Assembly: GCA_035041965.1 (NCBI GenBank)
Contig: JAPYMA010000173.1
Coordinates: forward strand, 186,001-250,000
Direction of reading: 5' to 3'
Length of the DNA stretch: 64,000 bases
Source of the DNA: Anisakis pegreffii
Lineage: Eukaryota; Nematoda; Chromadorea; Rhabditida; Anisakidae
Shown: piece by piece, positions 10,436 through 21,429 of the stretch
Layout of the letters: every line of letters begins with the position of its first letter
How positions within the stretch are numbered: the first letter of the stretch is position 1
The notes under the pieces: generated by a model
What the model was told of the DNA's origin: nothing
The model's database searches: none
What the model saw: only the letters and a program-made list of their open reading frames with translations
Made by a program: the position numbers and the translations under genes

Positions 10436-13400
10436 ATGAAATTTCAAGAGTTGACCAAACCGTTTACGCTGTCAAGTTCAGTTTCACTGCTTCACAGTGA
10501 AGGCAGTATGACCGATCCATACAGATCTGGAAACATGTTTCAACTAGTCGCTTCATCTGCAACAGGATCAAGGCTCCCTCCATGTTCATGGCAAAACGAT
10601 GGAATCATTTGCCGTTAGTTACCTACATTTTTGACAATTCAAGTGAAAGTAATATTTCCAAACTGAAGGAAGCCAATGAGGTCAATGAAACTGAAAGCGG
10701 CTGGAGTATCCGAGAATCCATTTGCTGACATTCGATCGATAAGAAAAGGCAGACCGATGAAGGACAACACCTTTTCAAGATACCTTCACCCTAATGGTGT
10801 TCATTTTCAGCGGCGTTTTTCAATGCAATGAATGCAATTTTTCTGTGCCTACTGATACCGGCAATCGCATTAGCAACATTTGTGTTATATATTGCATTCA
10901 CTCGAATATCTTTGAAAGATGTTGCTAATCTATATTCAATTCACGTCATTGCCCCAATGCTGGTGCTGCAGGTGGTGAAATTTCTCAACTTTTTGCAGCA
11001 CTATGTACACCTGTATGGCTTCGGCAATTTTGTCCTCGAGTGAGTTTTTCGAATAACACTCGGGTTATTACATATGCATTACGCTAACACTTTTAGCAAA
11101 CCACTCCTCCGTTCAGTTCTTTGCATCCTTTTTTGAAAGTGTTCTCTTCTGTTCCTCAGAATGGAACAGAAATGCAACAGTTTGGTTGGAATAGGAACAC
11201 CACTGACCTGAGCAGAGAGATTGGTTGCATACCTCCCATGATTTTGAAAATATAGTTGTGCAGAAGCTTTCATTTACTGGAAAACGAACGGGATTAAATG
11301 ACTGACTTCGTGAATTAAATGAGAAACGAGAGAAAATCCAACAGAACAACTTTCTTCGCCATTTCAAACACAATAATCGCGATGCATTGTGCAATCACAA
11401 TGAAACTTCTCTATACCTTCACATATTTATCTTTTCCCAGATTGTTTGCAGTAGGGTTTTGTAAATTTCAGGAGAACTGCATTTCTCATGGAGGTATTTA
11501 CTGAACAACTCACCACAAACTCATATGAGTTGCTTTCGATAGTATTTCTTTCATCGTTGTATTGTCTGTTCAAATGGCCAATGCTTTACAACCATTACTT
11601 CAGCCTCAAGTAAGCTAAAGCGCTCAACTCGCTGTCATAATGACAAAAAATTATGACGGCATAAAATTCGAGAATTTCCTTACTCCAAAATCCCGAACGT
11701 TACTTTGCCCGAATCATCTAGGCTAGTGGTACGCATGGTATGAAAAGTTCACATACAAACGGAATTTCACGACGACAGAAGCAATTCACAAAATCAGCGA
11801 ACAGTTGTTCATTAATTTCCTTCCTTCGTACGCTCCTTGAATGTTCAACTTGTTTCCAACATGACTATTTTAACAAAAGCGGGTTATTTAATACCGCCTG
11901 ACTAATTCATATCAGCAGGCTTCTTCATCATAGTTTTAATCTCCTTACTCTTGTTTTTCGATAAGTCAGAAAGGGTTTCCGACTGAGCAGTTGGTGTATC
12001 GCAGGATTCTGCGAGGGTGGAAATAATGCGGAAAGGCAAACGCTTGTCTAATTGCATCTGCTGATCAAAAGAAATGAACCATCCAGAATTCATCGTCTTA
12101 ATGTCAATTAGCGCCCTTTTTTTGCAGTCAATAGCCGAATAATGGGCAAAATCTTGCAGACATTGGAAAGTGTATTTCGCTTGCGTTGACCTGTTCGTTG
12201 TTGCATTTTCAACGTTCGTTACAATTGAGATGAACCTTCAAACAGGTCTCAGTGTGGCAATTTATTCTGAAATGTATCTCTTCCTCGCCACATACATTGC
12301 AACAACAATCGCCTCAATAATGGTCGGTTTATTTCTCTCTTTGTTTGTTGCCTGAACAGATTTTGCGGGCTAAGGGTCAAGAGGCAACATACGGATCGCT
12401 TACATGTCATCAACTATCATCCATTCAGAATTTCACAATGAAATGGTTCAGTGATTGAGACTGTCGGCCAGGCAATGTTCGCTCATAAAAACTGCTAAAA
12501 AAATTTTTCAATCTTCCAACGGTTCTCTGAGACTGAGCTGTTTATCTATCCTGAATAACTTTCCTGTGAATGTTCGAAATTAATCAGTAGATGGAGTTGG
12601 GCCATTCGCCACTGGCATTTGGTGGCCATCGACCGATAGAGGGCGGTATTCGGTTATAAAGCTGCTGAAACTAGAGAAGATCATTTAGAGTTGATTTCCT
12701 ATGTTGAAATATGTTGAAACCAACTTTACTAGAACAACGATTAAATGGTCACATAAGCTGAATTAACCACTCGAAATAAAGGAATAATTCTAGCTTTACT
12801 CCCGCTGAAAAACGCTCGGGCTAGTCACATATTTCAGGCCGTTGTCACGGTGGTTACATATTACTTCAAAAAAACACATAGTGGTGAAGCCAACAGCCAT
12901 GCAACTTTGCTTATATCAACCGTACTTTACGTTACTCCAACGACACTTGCGAATGTGCCTAAACTTGGTATGTACCATTGCATTACATCAATCGGTGAAC
13001 ATGCTGAGAACCACGCTCGCTTACTGCATATGAATTCCATCTCCCGTGCTCAATTTTTGATTATGAACGATTATTTTGTTCATATTGTACTTTAAGACCC
13101 ATTATTGATTGTTCCATTCCATGATTCCTTCAATAATTATATTTTCAGTGGTTGACCTCACGCTTCTTTTGTACGGAATCTTCCCGCAAAGCGAAACCAT
13201 TGCGGCAATTTTCATTTTTTCCGATGCCATTTTGGTACGTGTTGAAACTTCATATTTTTCCGGCACATAAACGTGTCGTCCTTGCCTTTCCCAAATAAAT
13301 CAATCGGTCAAGAAACCCCCAAAACACTCGACGATATTTCGAATTAATCGATCACGCCAACAACCCAGTTCCATCATCACTTCTCACTAAATAGCTGAGC

Positions 13401-13646
13401 ATTCACATTGTTTCAGATTCCTATGAGATCGCGCAAATTTCTTTCTGATTTCAGGGATCAATCGGTCCACTTCAACCGATTCTTCTGTCACTCTCAACAC
13501 TTTTTGCACTTAATATCTATCGAGTTCAGCTGTATTCGATCTTTAAATGTTGTTCACGCGGAAAGAAGTGCAACAGAATTGCAAATAGTGATAAAGCTAT
13601 TTCACACAGAACAGCGGCCGTTAGAACTGTAGTCGAACATGTATGA
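10436..13646 (+). CDS. 7TM chemoreceptor-like protein, tandem copy 2 (seven exons)
   Basis: Exons: 10436-10613 (ATG start; donor C|GTTAGT), 10811-11039 (donor GA|GTGAGT), 11472-11609 (donor AA|GTAAGC), 12160-12322 (donor ATG|GTCGGT), 12838 to about 13090, 13149-13234 (donor TTG|GTACGT) and 13455-13646 (TGA). Phases join at every boundary except exon 5 to 6, where the donor is uncertain. The product is about 405 residues: a roughly 60-residue N-terminal region, then hydrophobic segments including IFLCLLIPAIALATFVLYIAF, LLSIVFLSSLYCLFKW, VDLFVVAFSTFVTI, LFLATYIATTIASIM, LLISTVLYVTPTTLAN and SIGPLQPILLSLSTLFALN, and a short basic tail. This fits a multi-pass plasma-membrane receptor such as nematode serpentine chemoreceptors, but no named family is recognised. 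Its 5' half is close to copy 3 and part of its 3' half to copy 1. Confidence 0.65.
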
Positions 13647-13781
13647 CTCGATTCTGAAACACCAGAAGCTCAACGGACGAACCCCAACGAACAAACCTGA
13701 AACCGGATAGTCTCCGCCTAAATGTACTAATATATCTCCAAAGATTCTCACTCTGTAACGTGTTCCAGAACGTTATTGATG

Positions 13782-13789
13782 ATTAAATG
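13782..13789. repeat. 8-bp target site duplication (left) of BED-finger hAT
   Basis: ATTAAATG lies immediately left of the element and again at 15547-15554. The two flanks join to give the sequence found uninterrupted in the related spacers at about 4230 and 29283 (ATTAACTGATTCCGCTC-type). Confidence 0.85.
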
Positions 13790-15546
13790 CAATGTTGGGC
13801 AATAGCGCACTATTCTGCTAGTCCGCTAATAGCGAATAGCGGAATAGCGATATCGGAAGTTCGAGTGAATAGCGGAATAGCGATAGCGGGAACAGCGCTA
13901 TCGCTGTTCAATGGCGGGCAACTTCCGCTATGTTCCGCTATCAGTTTGTTTACAAGTGCATGTATAGTCACTGAGATGCGTAATCATTGAAATATCTAAA
14001 TTGCGATGTCTAATAATAAGTACGTATTTGTGCTGCAACGCTCCACTGAATTCGAATCTACCGAGCTCCTGCGGGCGATTTGAAGTTGAACATTCAATCA
14101 TAGTTCGCATATTTCCTTTTAATGCCACCCTACCATCTCGTTTCAACTCATAACATTATGTGACTCTTATTGATTTCAGTGGTGCTGCGAGGAATTTTTC
14201 TTCGTTTTCATTTTTTCATCCAAACTTTTTTTCCGTTTTCTTTTTCTCTTTCGATCGTGTTGATCGTTATGGAACTAGTTGGGCGTTGTCACGCATGCCA
14301 ATCGAGGTTGAGATCCAAATGAGTGGATTGCTTTCTGTGGATAATTGCACTTTCCGATCTTTCTCCCAACGCTTTTGCTGTTGTGTTTCTGGGGATGACG
14401 ACGGTGATATGTCGTTTTTACAGCAGTATGATGAAAAGCGATAATGACGTGCAAGAAGTCAATGTGGAGTCACCACCTGGCCCTTGGAAAAGTTTGACTG
14501 AGTATGTGATTTTCAACAGGGAGGAAAAGGACAAATATGTAGTAGAGTGCAAGGAGTGTGTGCCGAAAAACATGAAATAAGTTGTCATAAAAGCAGCATG
14601 TTCAATGTGAAAAATCATTTTCAAAAAAAGCATCCCACGAAATATGCTAAAATAGTCGATGCAATAAAGAGTGCGTCTAATCGCGACAAGAGGTAGGTTT
14701 TGTGTTACTGCAAATTCGCATATTTATGACTTGTGAACTTCGGAGTTACGTATATATCCCTTTAAGGCATGCTCAGTGATCTATAATTTAGAAGTGTTGA
14801 TGTATCTAAAAGTACTTCGAGGGACAGCCGTCTATAATAAAATCCTATTTCACTATAATCTTAATTCAACTATTGGTTGGATTCCAACACTCAAGAACTT
14901 CTTCCTATAGATTATAGCATAATGCTTATGTCAGTAGCATTGACATATTATTGAGGACTCAACAATTTTTAGAACTAATAGAAGTTCTTTTTTTGATGAT
15001 AATACTGTTGCGGTTTTTTGTTATGTTCCTGTTGTTTTATCATAATGTGCTGTTGACAAAATTTATTGATATAATATTCGGTGTGCTAATATAGTTTGTA
15101 TGTTTCTGCTGTTGTCGTTTTTTCATATTATGCTGTTAACCAAACCTATTGATATGACATTCGGTTCACTGAGATAGTTTACGAAAGTGACTGATAAACT
15201 TTCAATGATGTTTTTGCTGTTGAAATGTCTTGTTGTGGCCTTTTTTCATGATGGTGTTGTTGTTTTAATGTTGTTTGTGTTCTATTGTTTTGAATTTTTA
15301 AAAATGTTTAAATATGTCCTATTGTCTTAAAATAAAATTTATTTTCTCGTGAAAATCTGTTTTCGTAATGTTTCTCACATTTAATTCAAAAATGCGTGTT
15401 CATTAATGAAAATTTTGAATCATTTAGTGGCGTAATGAGGTTTTCAGAGTGGGCGATAGCGATAACGGTAGCGGAATAGCGGAAGTCTTTTCGATAGCGG
15501 AATAGCGTTAGCGCACTATCGTTCTTCGATAGCGCGCCCAACACTT
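13790..15546 (+). mobile_element. hAT-family DNA transposon, non-autonomous, carrying a BED zinc finger
   Basis: A 1757-bp insertion flanked by the 8-bp duplication ATTAAATG. Its ends are inverted relatives: CAATGTTGGGC on the left and GCCCAACACTT on the right. Both subterminal regions (13800-13950 and 15450-15540) are packed with short direct and inverted AATAGCG/CGCTATT motifs, a common arrangement for transposase binding in hAT elements. The only recognisable coding part is a BED-type zinc finger at 14428-14692; no RNase-H-like transposase core is present, so it would need a transposase in trans. 14700-15440 is T-rich, with no gene seen. Confidence 0.85.
14428..14692 (+). pseudogene. BED-type zinc-finger exon inside the hAT element
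   Basis: From ATG 14428 the frame reads a short acidic leader, then PWKSLTEYVIFNREEKDKYVVEC with the first metal-binding pair in VECKEC. After a stop/frameshift near 14578 the next frame continues KSSMFNVKNHFQKKHP, supplying the H-x4-H pair. A donor AAGAG|GTAGGT follows at 14693. The C-x2-C...H-x4-H spacing is that of BED fingers, which bind DNA and head many hAT transposases. The frame break means this copy cannot make the finger unless an unrecognised splice joins the parts. No downstream catalytic exon is found. Confidence 0.6.
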
Positions 15547-15554
15547 ATTAAATG
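15547..15554. repeat. 8-bp target site duplication (right) of BED-finger hAT
   Basis: Second ATTAAATG, directly after GCCCAACACTT. Confidence 0.85.
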
Positions 15555-15579
15555 ATTATGCTCACGGATTCTTTTTAGT

Positions 15580-15702
15580 ATGTTCTCGGATTGCCTGCTT
15601 ATTGATATCAACGAAAAACTTATCCAGTATGTATTCAGTTCAGACAATACGTTGCTAATTGAGTGTGAAAAAGTTGTCTTCAGCAGATTTCATCTTACTT
15701 AA
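15580..15702 (+). other. Conserved 41-codon ORF block, copy 2
   Basis: Most diverged copy of the 40-residue frame (starts MFSDCLLIDINEKLIQYVFS), yet still open from ATG to TAA and of identical length. The hAT element inserted about 35 bp upstream. Keeping frame and length despite roughly a quarter of residues differing is the main hint of coding. Confidence 0.35.
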
Positions 15703-15981
15703 ACGGCGTAGCAAGGCAACGCAGCTCAATTCGTAAGATCGCAAAAATTGTGAGGAGAGAAATTTCTTCACCTTTTCGGATCAAATTCCACGCATGTGCG
15801 CTTAATGAAGCAATCAATCATTCACTTGCCATTGATAGAGTAATTATGCTAATGGAATCATTTACGGAACCAACAGTGTTTAGCATGGATAACGAAGAAA
15901 TCAGGTCACACCATGTGTTTATGTTAACAGAAAATATTTTTAAAATACAAAGCTCTCATTCTTCATTGGTTTGATAATGTT

Positions 15982-16860
15982 GTTGTGAAAGGTTTATATC
16001 GTGTGGTGCGGTTGGATGTGTTCAGGCAGAGCATCGATTATTGTGTCGTAACGACCAAGAAACTTGTAGTAGCAAAGACTGTAATTGGATGAAGGTGTCC
16101 ATATAATAGTTTCTTGTGATATAATGCATTCTCCTTTTGCGATGTTGCATCCAGCTATTCTGCTGAAGGTGTCGAATAATTTGATCTGACTAATTTCAAG
16201 GCGCTAATTAATGGTAGATGTACAAAGTGCACCGAAGAATCCAAAGCTGTAGGTTGTAGGGTTGTTCGATTTCCACGTGTAGTTGTCGACCTTTATCAGC
16301 GATACGTCGTTGAGTTTCTTTTGCGTGGTTAGTAAGCGACAATCATTGTCGTTGATACCTCTATACGAAAGTCGATCGTTGTTGACAGTAGGTTTCCATC
16401 GCAAAAATGAATTTGTTTGTACTTCTCGTACGAGTTTTGTGCAGTATGATCCGTTAACTTCTGCAAACGATCGAGTGTATACATCGAAAAATCGGCGTTT
16501 TGGTTGAAGTCGATTGTTAATGCTACAGTTCCAACGAGGAGAGATTGCTACAAATATACCATGCGAGTTTGATGGACAAATCTGATATGCGGTCGTAAAC
16601 GAGATGGTGAGTAGCAATATGAAGGACGATGCTAATCGTTGTTGTTGGTGAGTAGCAATAACGATGCTATTGTTCGTGAACGAAGTATAAGAGGTGAATT
16701 GTCGTATTGTACCGATTGTTGAGGCTCGCTATGCTTGTCTTGTTGGTCTTCTTGATGCTGAGATGTTGTTGCATCCGATTTTGCTTGTACCTTAAGTGGA
16801 TAGAGAAGACTGATAGGACGGGTGACTCGGCGAGAATTTGCAACCTTTAAAATCAAATTT
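15982..16860 (-). pseudogene. BEL/Pao integrase C-terminus and env-like glycoprotein remnant
   Basis: Minus-strand frames at 16860-16632 carry the typical end of Pao integrase (RRVTRPISLLYPLKV), followed with little gap by an env-like protein from 16617 to about 15985. That protein has many cysteines and a WTPSSNYSLCYYKF block near 16085, like the glycoproteins that some nematode Pao elements carry after integrase. The env frame is broken near 16205 and cut off at 15982, where similarity to the spacer of 7TM copy 1 (4795) resumes. It is an old retroelement copy of no predicted function. Confidence 0.65.
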
Positions 16861-18360
16861 TCAAATTTATCTGGTGGGCCAGAAATCTCAAATTTATCTC
16901 TTTATTTTACCGCTATATACTGTCCGCGGGCCGGGGGGTTGTTGATGCCCGGCATAGATCATTTCATATTGCACAAAGCGCAGAATGATGATTGCCTTTC
17001 GATATGAACAATTTGTACCTTGATGATTGCCTCTAAAACATCGTTCACACAATCCTGGTTCCCGTACCCTCTGTTTCTTGACCGCCACTTCATGATGTGT
17101 CACATACGTCCGGAAAATGCCGACCCCCGCATAGTTCGCATTTCTTCATAGCTGGATCGCTTCCTCTGTTGAATTTTCCATTCAAACACACTCTGCTTCC
17201 AGTTACATTTGATGATATCGAGTAGTTAGCCTGCACTCGACATTCGACTATTTCACAGTGTCTTCCTTCACTCAAAATGTTATTGACTCTTTATTTTACC
17301 GCTATATACTCTTTAAATAACTTTTGTAAAGTTTCCATTGTCCATACTTCATCTGCACGCTTACTTTTAATTACTTCTTCAAGCACATCACAAGCCAATT
17401 TTTCTTGAACGGTGAACATCAGCGGGGCTTGGTTAGGGTCTTCGTTGATATTCCACAGTTGATGGCTGTGGAATATCAACGAAGACCTTGACCACTGATG
17501 TGTTTTTTTATTCATCTGTTGAAAAGAAAAAAACTGATGTTTTTATGTTTTTTGCGAACTGTTTAAGGCTTTCTAATGCATGCGCACATTTTGTTAAGTT
17601 TTGAATACGACCATATAACGTTCGTCTCACTATTTGAACGTTCCCAAAGCAATTCTTCAGAATTTTGACTGCTTCTTCGTAGTTTTCGTTTGCGATCGGG
17701 ATTCCTTCTAGGACCGATCTAAACTGGCCTTCTTGTGAATTTACTAGACGCGTGAAGTTGGTACTGTTGGGAACCCGTTGATTATCTACTAAGTTCTAGA
17801 ATTCGTTCCGGGATGACTGAAAGGTGAGCGTATCATCTTCGAATTTCGGTAGTCCAATTTTCGGAAGGTCGAATATTGAAACCGTTTATTGAATCATGGC
17901 TTCACTTCCACTGTTGCTGTTTTTCAGAGGATGTTGAATTTCTTCTAATTGAAATTCCGTGGTCGTTATCGCCTCTTCCGCTTCCTCGATTTTTTCCGAG
18001 AAATTACCAGGTGTCGTCATAAACTGTTCATAGAGTTGCAATTAAACCTTTTTTTCCTTCATTTTCTAAAGCCTTCATTAGGTTAATTCATTCTTTATGC
18101 TTGGCTTCCAGTGTTTCAGTTTTCTTTTTTATTGTGGCTACTGCTGTCTGTATTTTCGCTTGCCGGGTTTTGAGCTCCTCTGTGGCTCCTACTCGTCCTC
18201 CGAAGTGAGGGAGCTCTCCGAGCAGTTCCTCGAGACGTCCGCAGGTTCTGCTTATTTTGCCTCGGATAACCGTTATCGTTATGTTTTTTATTCAAATTTT
18301 CCTTGAGAACTTGGGTAGGTCTGGATAACAGTAATCGAATAGCAACAAGTGACAATAATT
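16861..18360 (-). pseudogene. BEL/Pao gag remnant with zinc knuckles
   Basis: Minus-strand frames give gag-like protein from about 18360 down to 16890. Two zinc knuckles are visible: CELCGGRHFPDVC near 17110 and LCERCFRGNHQGTNC near 17030. The region 17291-17515 encodes a helical segment (DVLEEVIKSKRADEVWTMETLQKL) usual in Pao gag. Frames are broken at several points. Protease, reverse transcriptase, RNase H and the integrase core are absent: the gag end runs almost directly into integrase C-terminus and env. A 21-bp perfect hairpin (17437-17487) and a 24-bp direct repeat (about 16900 and 17287) mark further rearrangement. Confidence 0.65.
17437..17487. repeat. Perfect 21-bp inverted repeat with 9-nt loop
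   Basis: GGTCTTCGTTGATATTCCAC(A) at 17437-17457 is followed by a 9-nt loop and its exact complement at 17467-17487. It lies in decayed gag sequence and looks like a local inverted duplication, not a terminator. Confidence 0.9.
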
Positions 18361-18544
18361 AAATGGTAACAGCTATTGAATAGCAGTAATTGGCAATAAT
18401 TAGCTGATGACAATATTTGAATAACAATACGTGACAATAATTAAGGATAATATCGACTAAATGACAATAGTAATGGAACTTCAATTAATAAGACCTGATT
18501 GTACTGTGAGCTGGATATTAATATCGGTGCAGGTGTGAAGTTGA
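18361..18544. other. AATAGCAGTAATTGACAATAATT-like short repeats
   Basis: Degenerate repeats of GACAATAATTAAATGGTAAC type, AT-rich, no gene. Probably part of the flank of the retroelement remnant. Confidence 0.4.
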
Positions 18545-18860
18545 ATAGTTGTACTGATCTAGTGTCGTGCGGGGACGAAAAAAAAGTCGGGGATGGGGAG
18601 AATCAGGGACCTTTCGGGGACAGGGAGTTTCTGGGAGAAAACTCAATCTTATTCCCGTCCTCGACTCCCCAAAATTCCTCGAAGATGTAACTATGGAAAC
18701 AGAGTCACCAGGACCTTGAAAACATGACCTTTTGATGGAAAAGCATTGGAATAAGTAATCTTTAGGCTAGGAAAGCGATAACTGCGAAGGCATAATGCAA
18801 TTCTATCTACTGTATTTCAATCAAATATTAAGAATGAAAAGAATGATTAAAATAGCAATA
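18545..18860 (+). repeat. GGGGA-rich repeat, inverted relative of 22435-22703
   Basis: Begins CTAGTGTCGTGCGGGGAC and reads through a G-rich stretch into CAGGACCTTGAAAACATGACC and a tail (AAGCATTGGAATAAGTAATC). The reverse complement of 22435-22703 follows the same order of motifs. The two are therefore copies of one dispersed element in opposite orientation; the second is the right end of the hAT-like insertion at 21430-22703. Confidence 0.65.
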
Positions 18861-21429
18861 AAATACGGAAATATATTCTCGGAAATACTTCCGCACGACG
18901 CTACTTCTGACTACACCTTCCCCTTTTGTTCGCTACTCAAATATCGTTGCGCCAACATTGTTACGAGTGGACAACCGCTCGTTAACACATGTATCTTAAT
19001 CTTGGGAAGGAATTAACAATGAACACATGGATTCATGATTCGTCAACGCGTTCGTATAATTAATACGTTCGTAAAATTAATGCGTTCGTACAATTAATAG
19101 GCATGCATGACAACACCCAACACGTTCAAAAGTAAAGGAGAAAACGGAAAAAAGTTGGGTGAGACAGATGAAAACAAAGAAAAATTCGTTGCAGTGCCAC
19201 TCAATCCCTTGACAATCACGTGTACGGATACCAATCTTCTCACGGTCTTATGATTCATCTCATGGGACTGTTTGTCGTAGATAACTGGTCGTCTATCGGC
19301 TTTGTGATTAGGTTCCGCCTCGTGGTACGATGTTAAGATTGAGAATTTCGTTTCAATCCTTTATTCGCACAAATACCCTCTGTTAAAGCATTAATGCTTT
19401 AACCAATGTTTTAAATGTTTTTTTAATTTTTAAAATTTTGTCAAATTTGACTGATGTTTTAATTATTGAAGTTTGTGTTGAGTATGTTTTATATTGAATT
19501 AGCAAAAGACTTTGATATAGTAGGAGTGACTGTCAATTCTTTGTTAGAAGACAGTGATAAAGAAAAGCGTATAGAATTTTACAACAGTCATTCATATCAG
19601 GATCAGTGGAATAATACGTGAATGGTGATTTAGATCCAGGGACGTCTATTATGAGACTAATGCATTACTCATAACTATAAAACCATTTGTAGTCCAATGA
19701 TTGCACTGGCGTCTCGTCGTAATTGAATTGATACGAATAAGTAATGGAGTGATTGCGACAAACAAGCCTGAGCTTCAATCGACACGAATAATTGGTTGAG
19801 TGAATGTGACGATTCTAAACTCGAATGTATGGGTCGATTATTTGAATCCTTGTGTTCTGAATAATCCGTTCTCACTTCTCTCCATCAGATAAAAGTTCTG
19901 AATGAATCTACTTCATTGAATACCGAATATTGAGGATTGATGAGATATCTTGTTGAATTTCAAATATTGAAGATTGATGGTTAGTTACAAATTATTCATT
20001 AACAACAATTATTTTAAAATAATTCACGACAGAATTAAACCAATCTTTCCACGCATTGAGTATTGATAGTTCGACATGGATTGATTCTCTTTGGTTTTAC
20101 TTCGAAAATCCTTGACTGGGATCTCGATTTGTTCTTCCTTAAACTTGGGTGATTAAACCATTGGTTGTTCAATACGACGCGAACAATAACAATTAACCTA
20201 GGAATTTGCATATTCATAATGATAAATAATAGTCAAAACAAATGACATTGTTAAAAACAGAATGATTGGTAAAAAGTAGCACAGTGACCTGCAGTGTAAT
20301 ACAAATAAGACATGATTTATAACTTTCCATTTTGCAGTGATACCTATATACTGAAAAAACAGAATAAGAATCCAAAGACAAAACAATTTCGGTTGCATTG
20401 GACATTTATTTAATCGGATCTGCTTCTCACAACACAATAATAAGGAATTCATACTTCAAATTGGAATATTATTACAAATTGGATATTCACATTTCTCAAG
20501 CAACAGCTCGTTTGATAGGATCAGATAAGAAACATTCTATGTCATACAATATAACAGAACGTTAGGGTACAGTTGGAATGCATATTAATATTTTTATAAT
20601 CATGTTAAGCAACAGTTCGTGTGTCTTCGTTGCTGAGACAAAATCAGGTCACTAGAACTGCCTTTATCTAGCGAGAAGAACATGATATATGAGTTTTGGA
20701 ATGTCACTGATGCTGCACGGGCTCATTCCAACAAGATTTCATCCTGTTGGCGGCGTTACTGTTGCTACCTGAAGCCTTCGTTACTACCTGAAAAACCGAG
20801 GATCGCTGGTGCGTAATTTGTACATACAGAAGACATTTCATGTGTACAATTCGTCTCATTCATATTGCAGAGAATGTTATAATGATGGGCGCTGTCCTCT
20901 GAAATTGTACTTGAACTTCATCGAATGCCTGTCTGCAACTCAAATCGATTTTGATACCCTATGCATATTTCAGTGCCGTTTGTGATTTATGAATATCAGT
21001 AGACTAGCGTATGAACATCCGCTTCATTTCATTTCTATATCAGTGTGCTATGGACGGTAAACATTTTCTATCGCGCTTCCGAATCCTTAGCGAATAGATT
21101 GATTATCATTTTCAATGACCTTTACAAGCGATTACTGGAATTGGTGAAAGTCATCGTTCGAAAGGATTTGAAAAGTACACCTCTTTCTCATTGCACTCGA
21201 AATTGCTTCCGCCACGACCACTAATCAGGATGTCATCAGTGATTATTTCATTCTCTGTAATACGTTTGCCATTTTCTTCATAACTTCTATAGCCACCGTA
21301 ATATCCAGCAAGGTTGACTCAAAATCAGTCCTTCCTAGCCTATATCATTTTCAATAAACTATTATAGGACTGACTCCATGCTTCTCGTGTGGTTCTATAA
21401 TATTCATAGAGCTTGTACAACGTTAAAGC
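18861..21429. other. Unassigned insertion and spacer
   Basis: 18861-20570 has no recognised gene. About 20130-20220 (CTTAAACTTGGGTGATTAAACCATTG) resembles part of the LTR family at 36636 and 32748, so an LTR relic is possible. From about 20640 the sequence returns to the tandem spacer: 20640-20780 matches 5470-5610 and 20810-21420 matches 6800-7420. Together with the Pao remnant, about 4.6 kb at 15980-20640 replaces some 650 bp of the spacer seen at 4810-5465. Confidence 0.4.
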
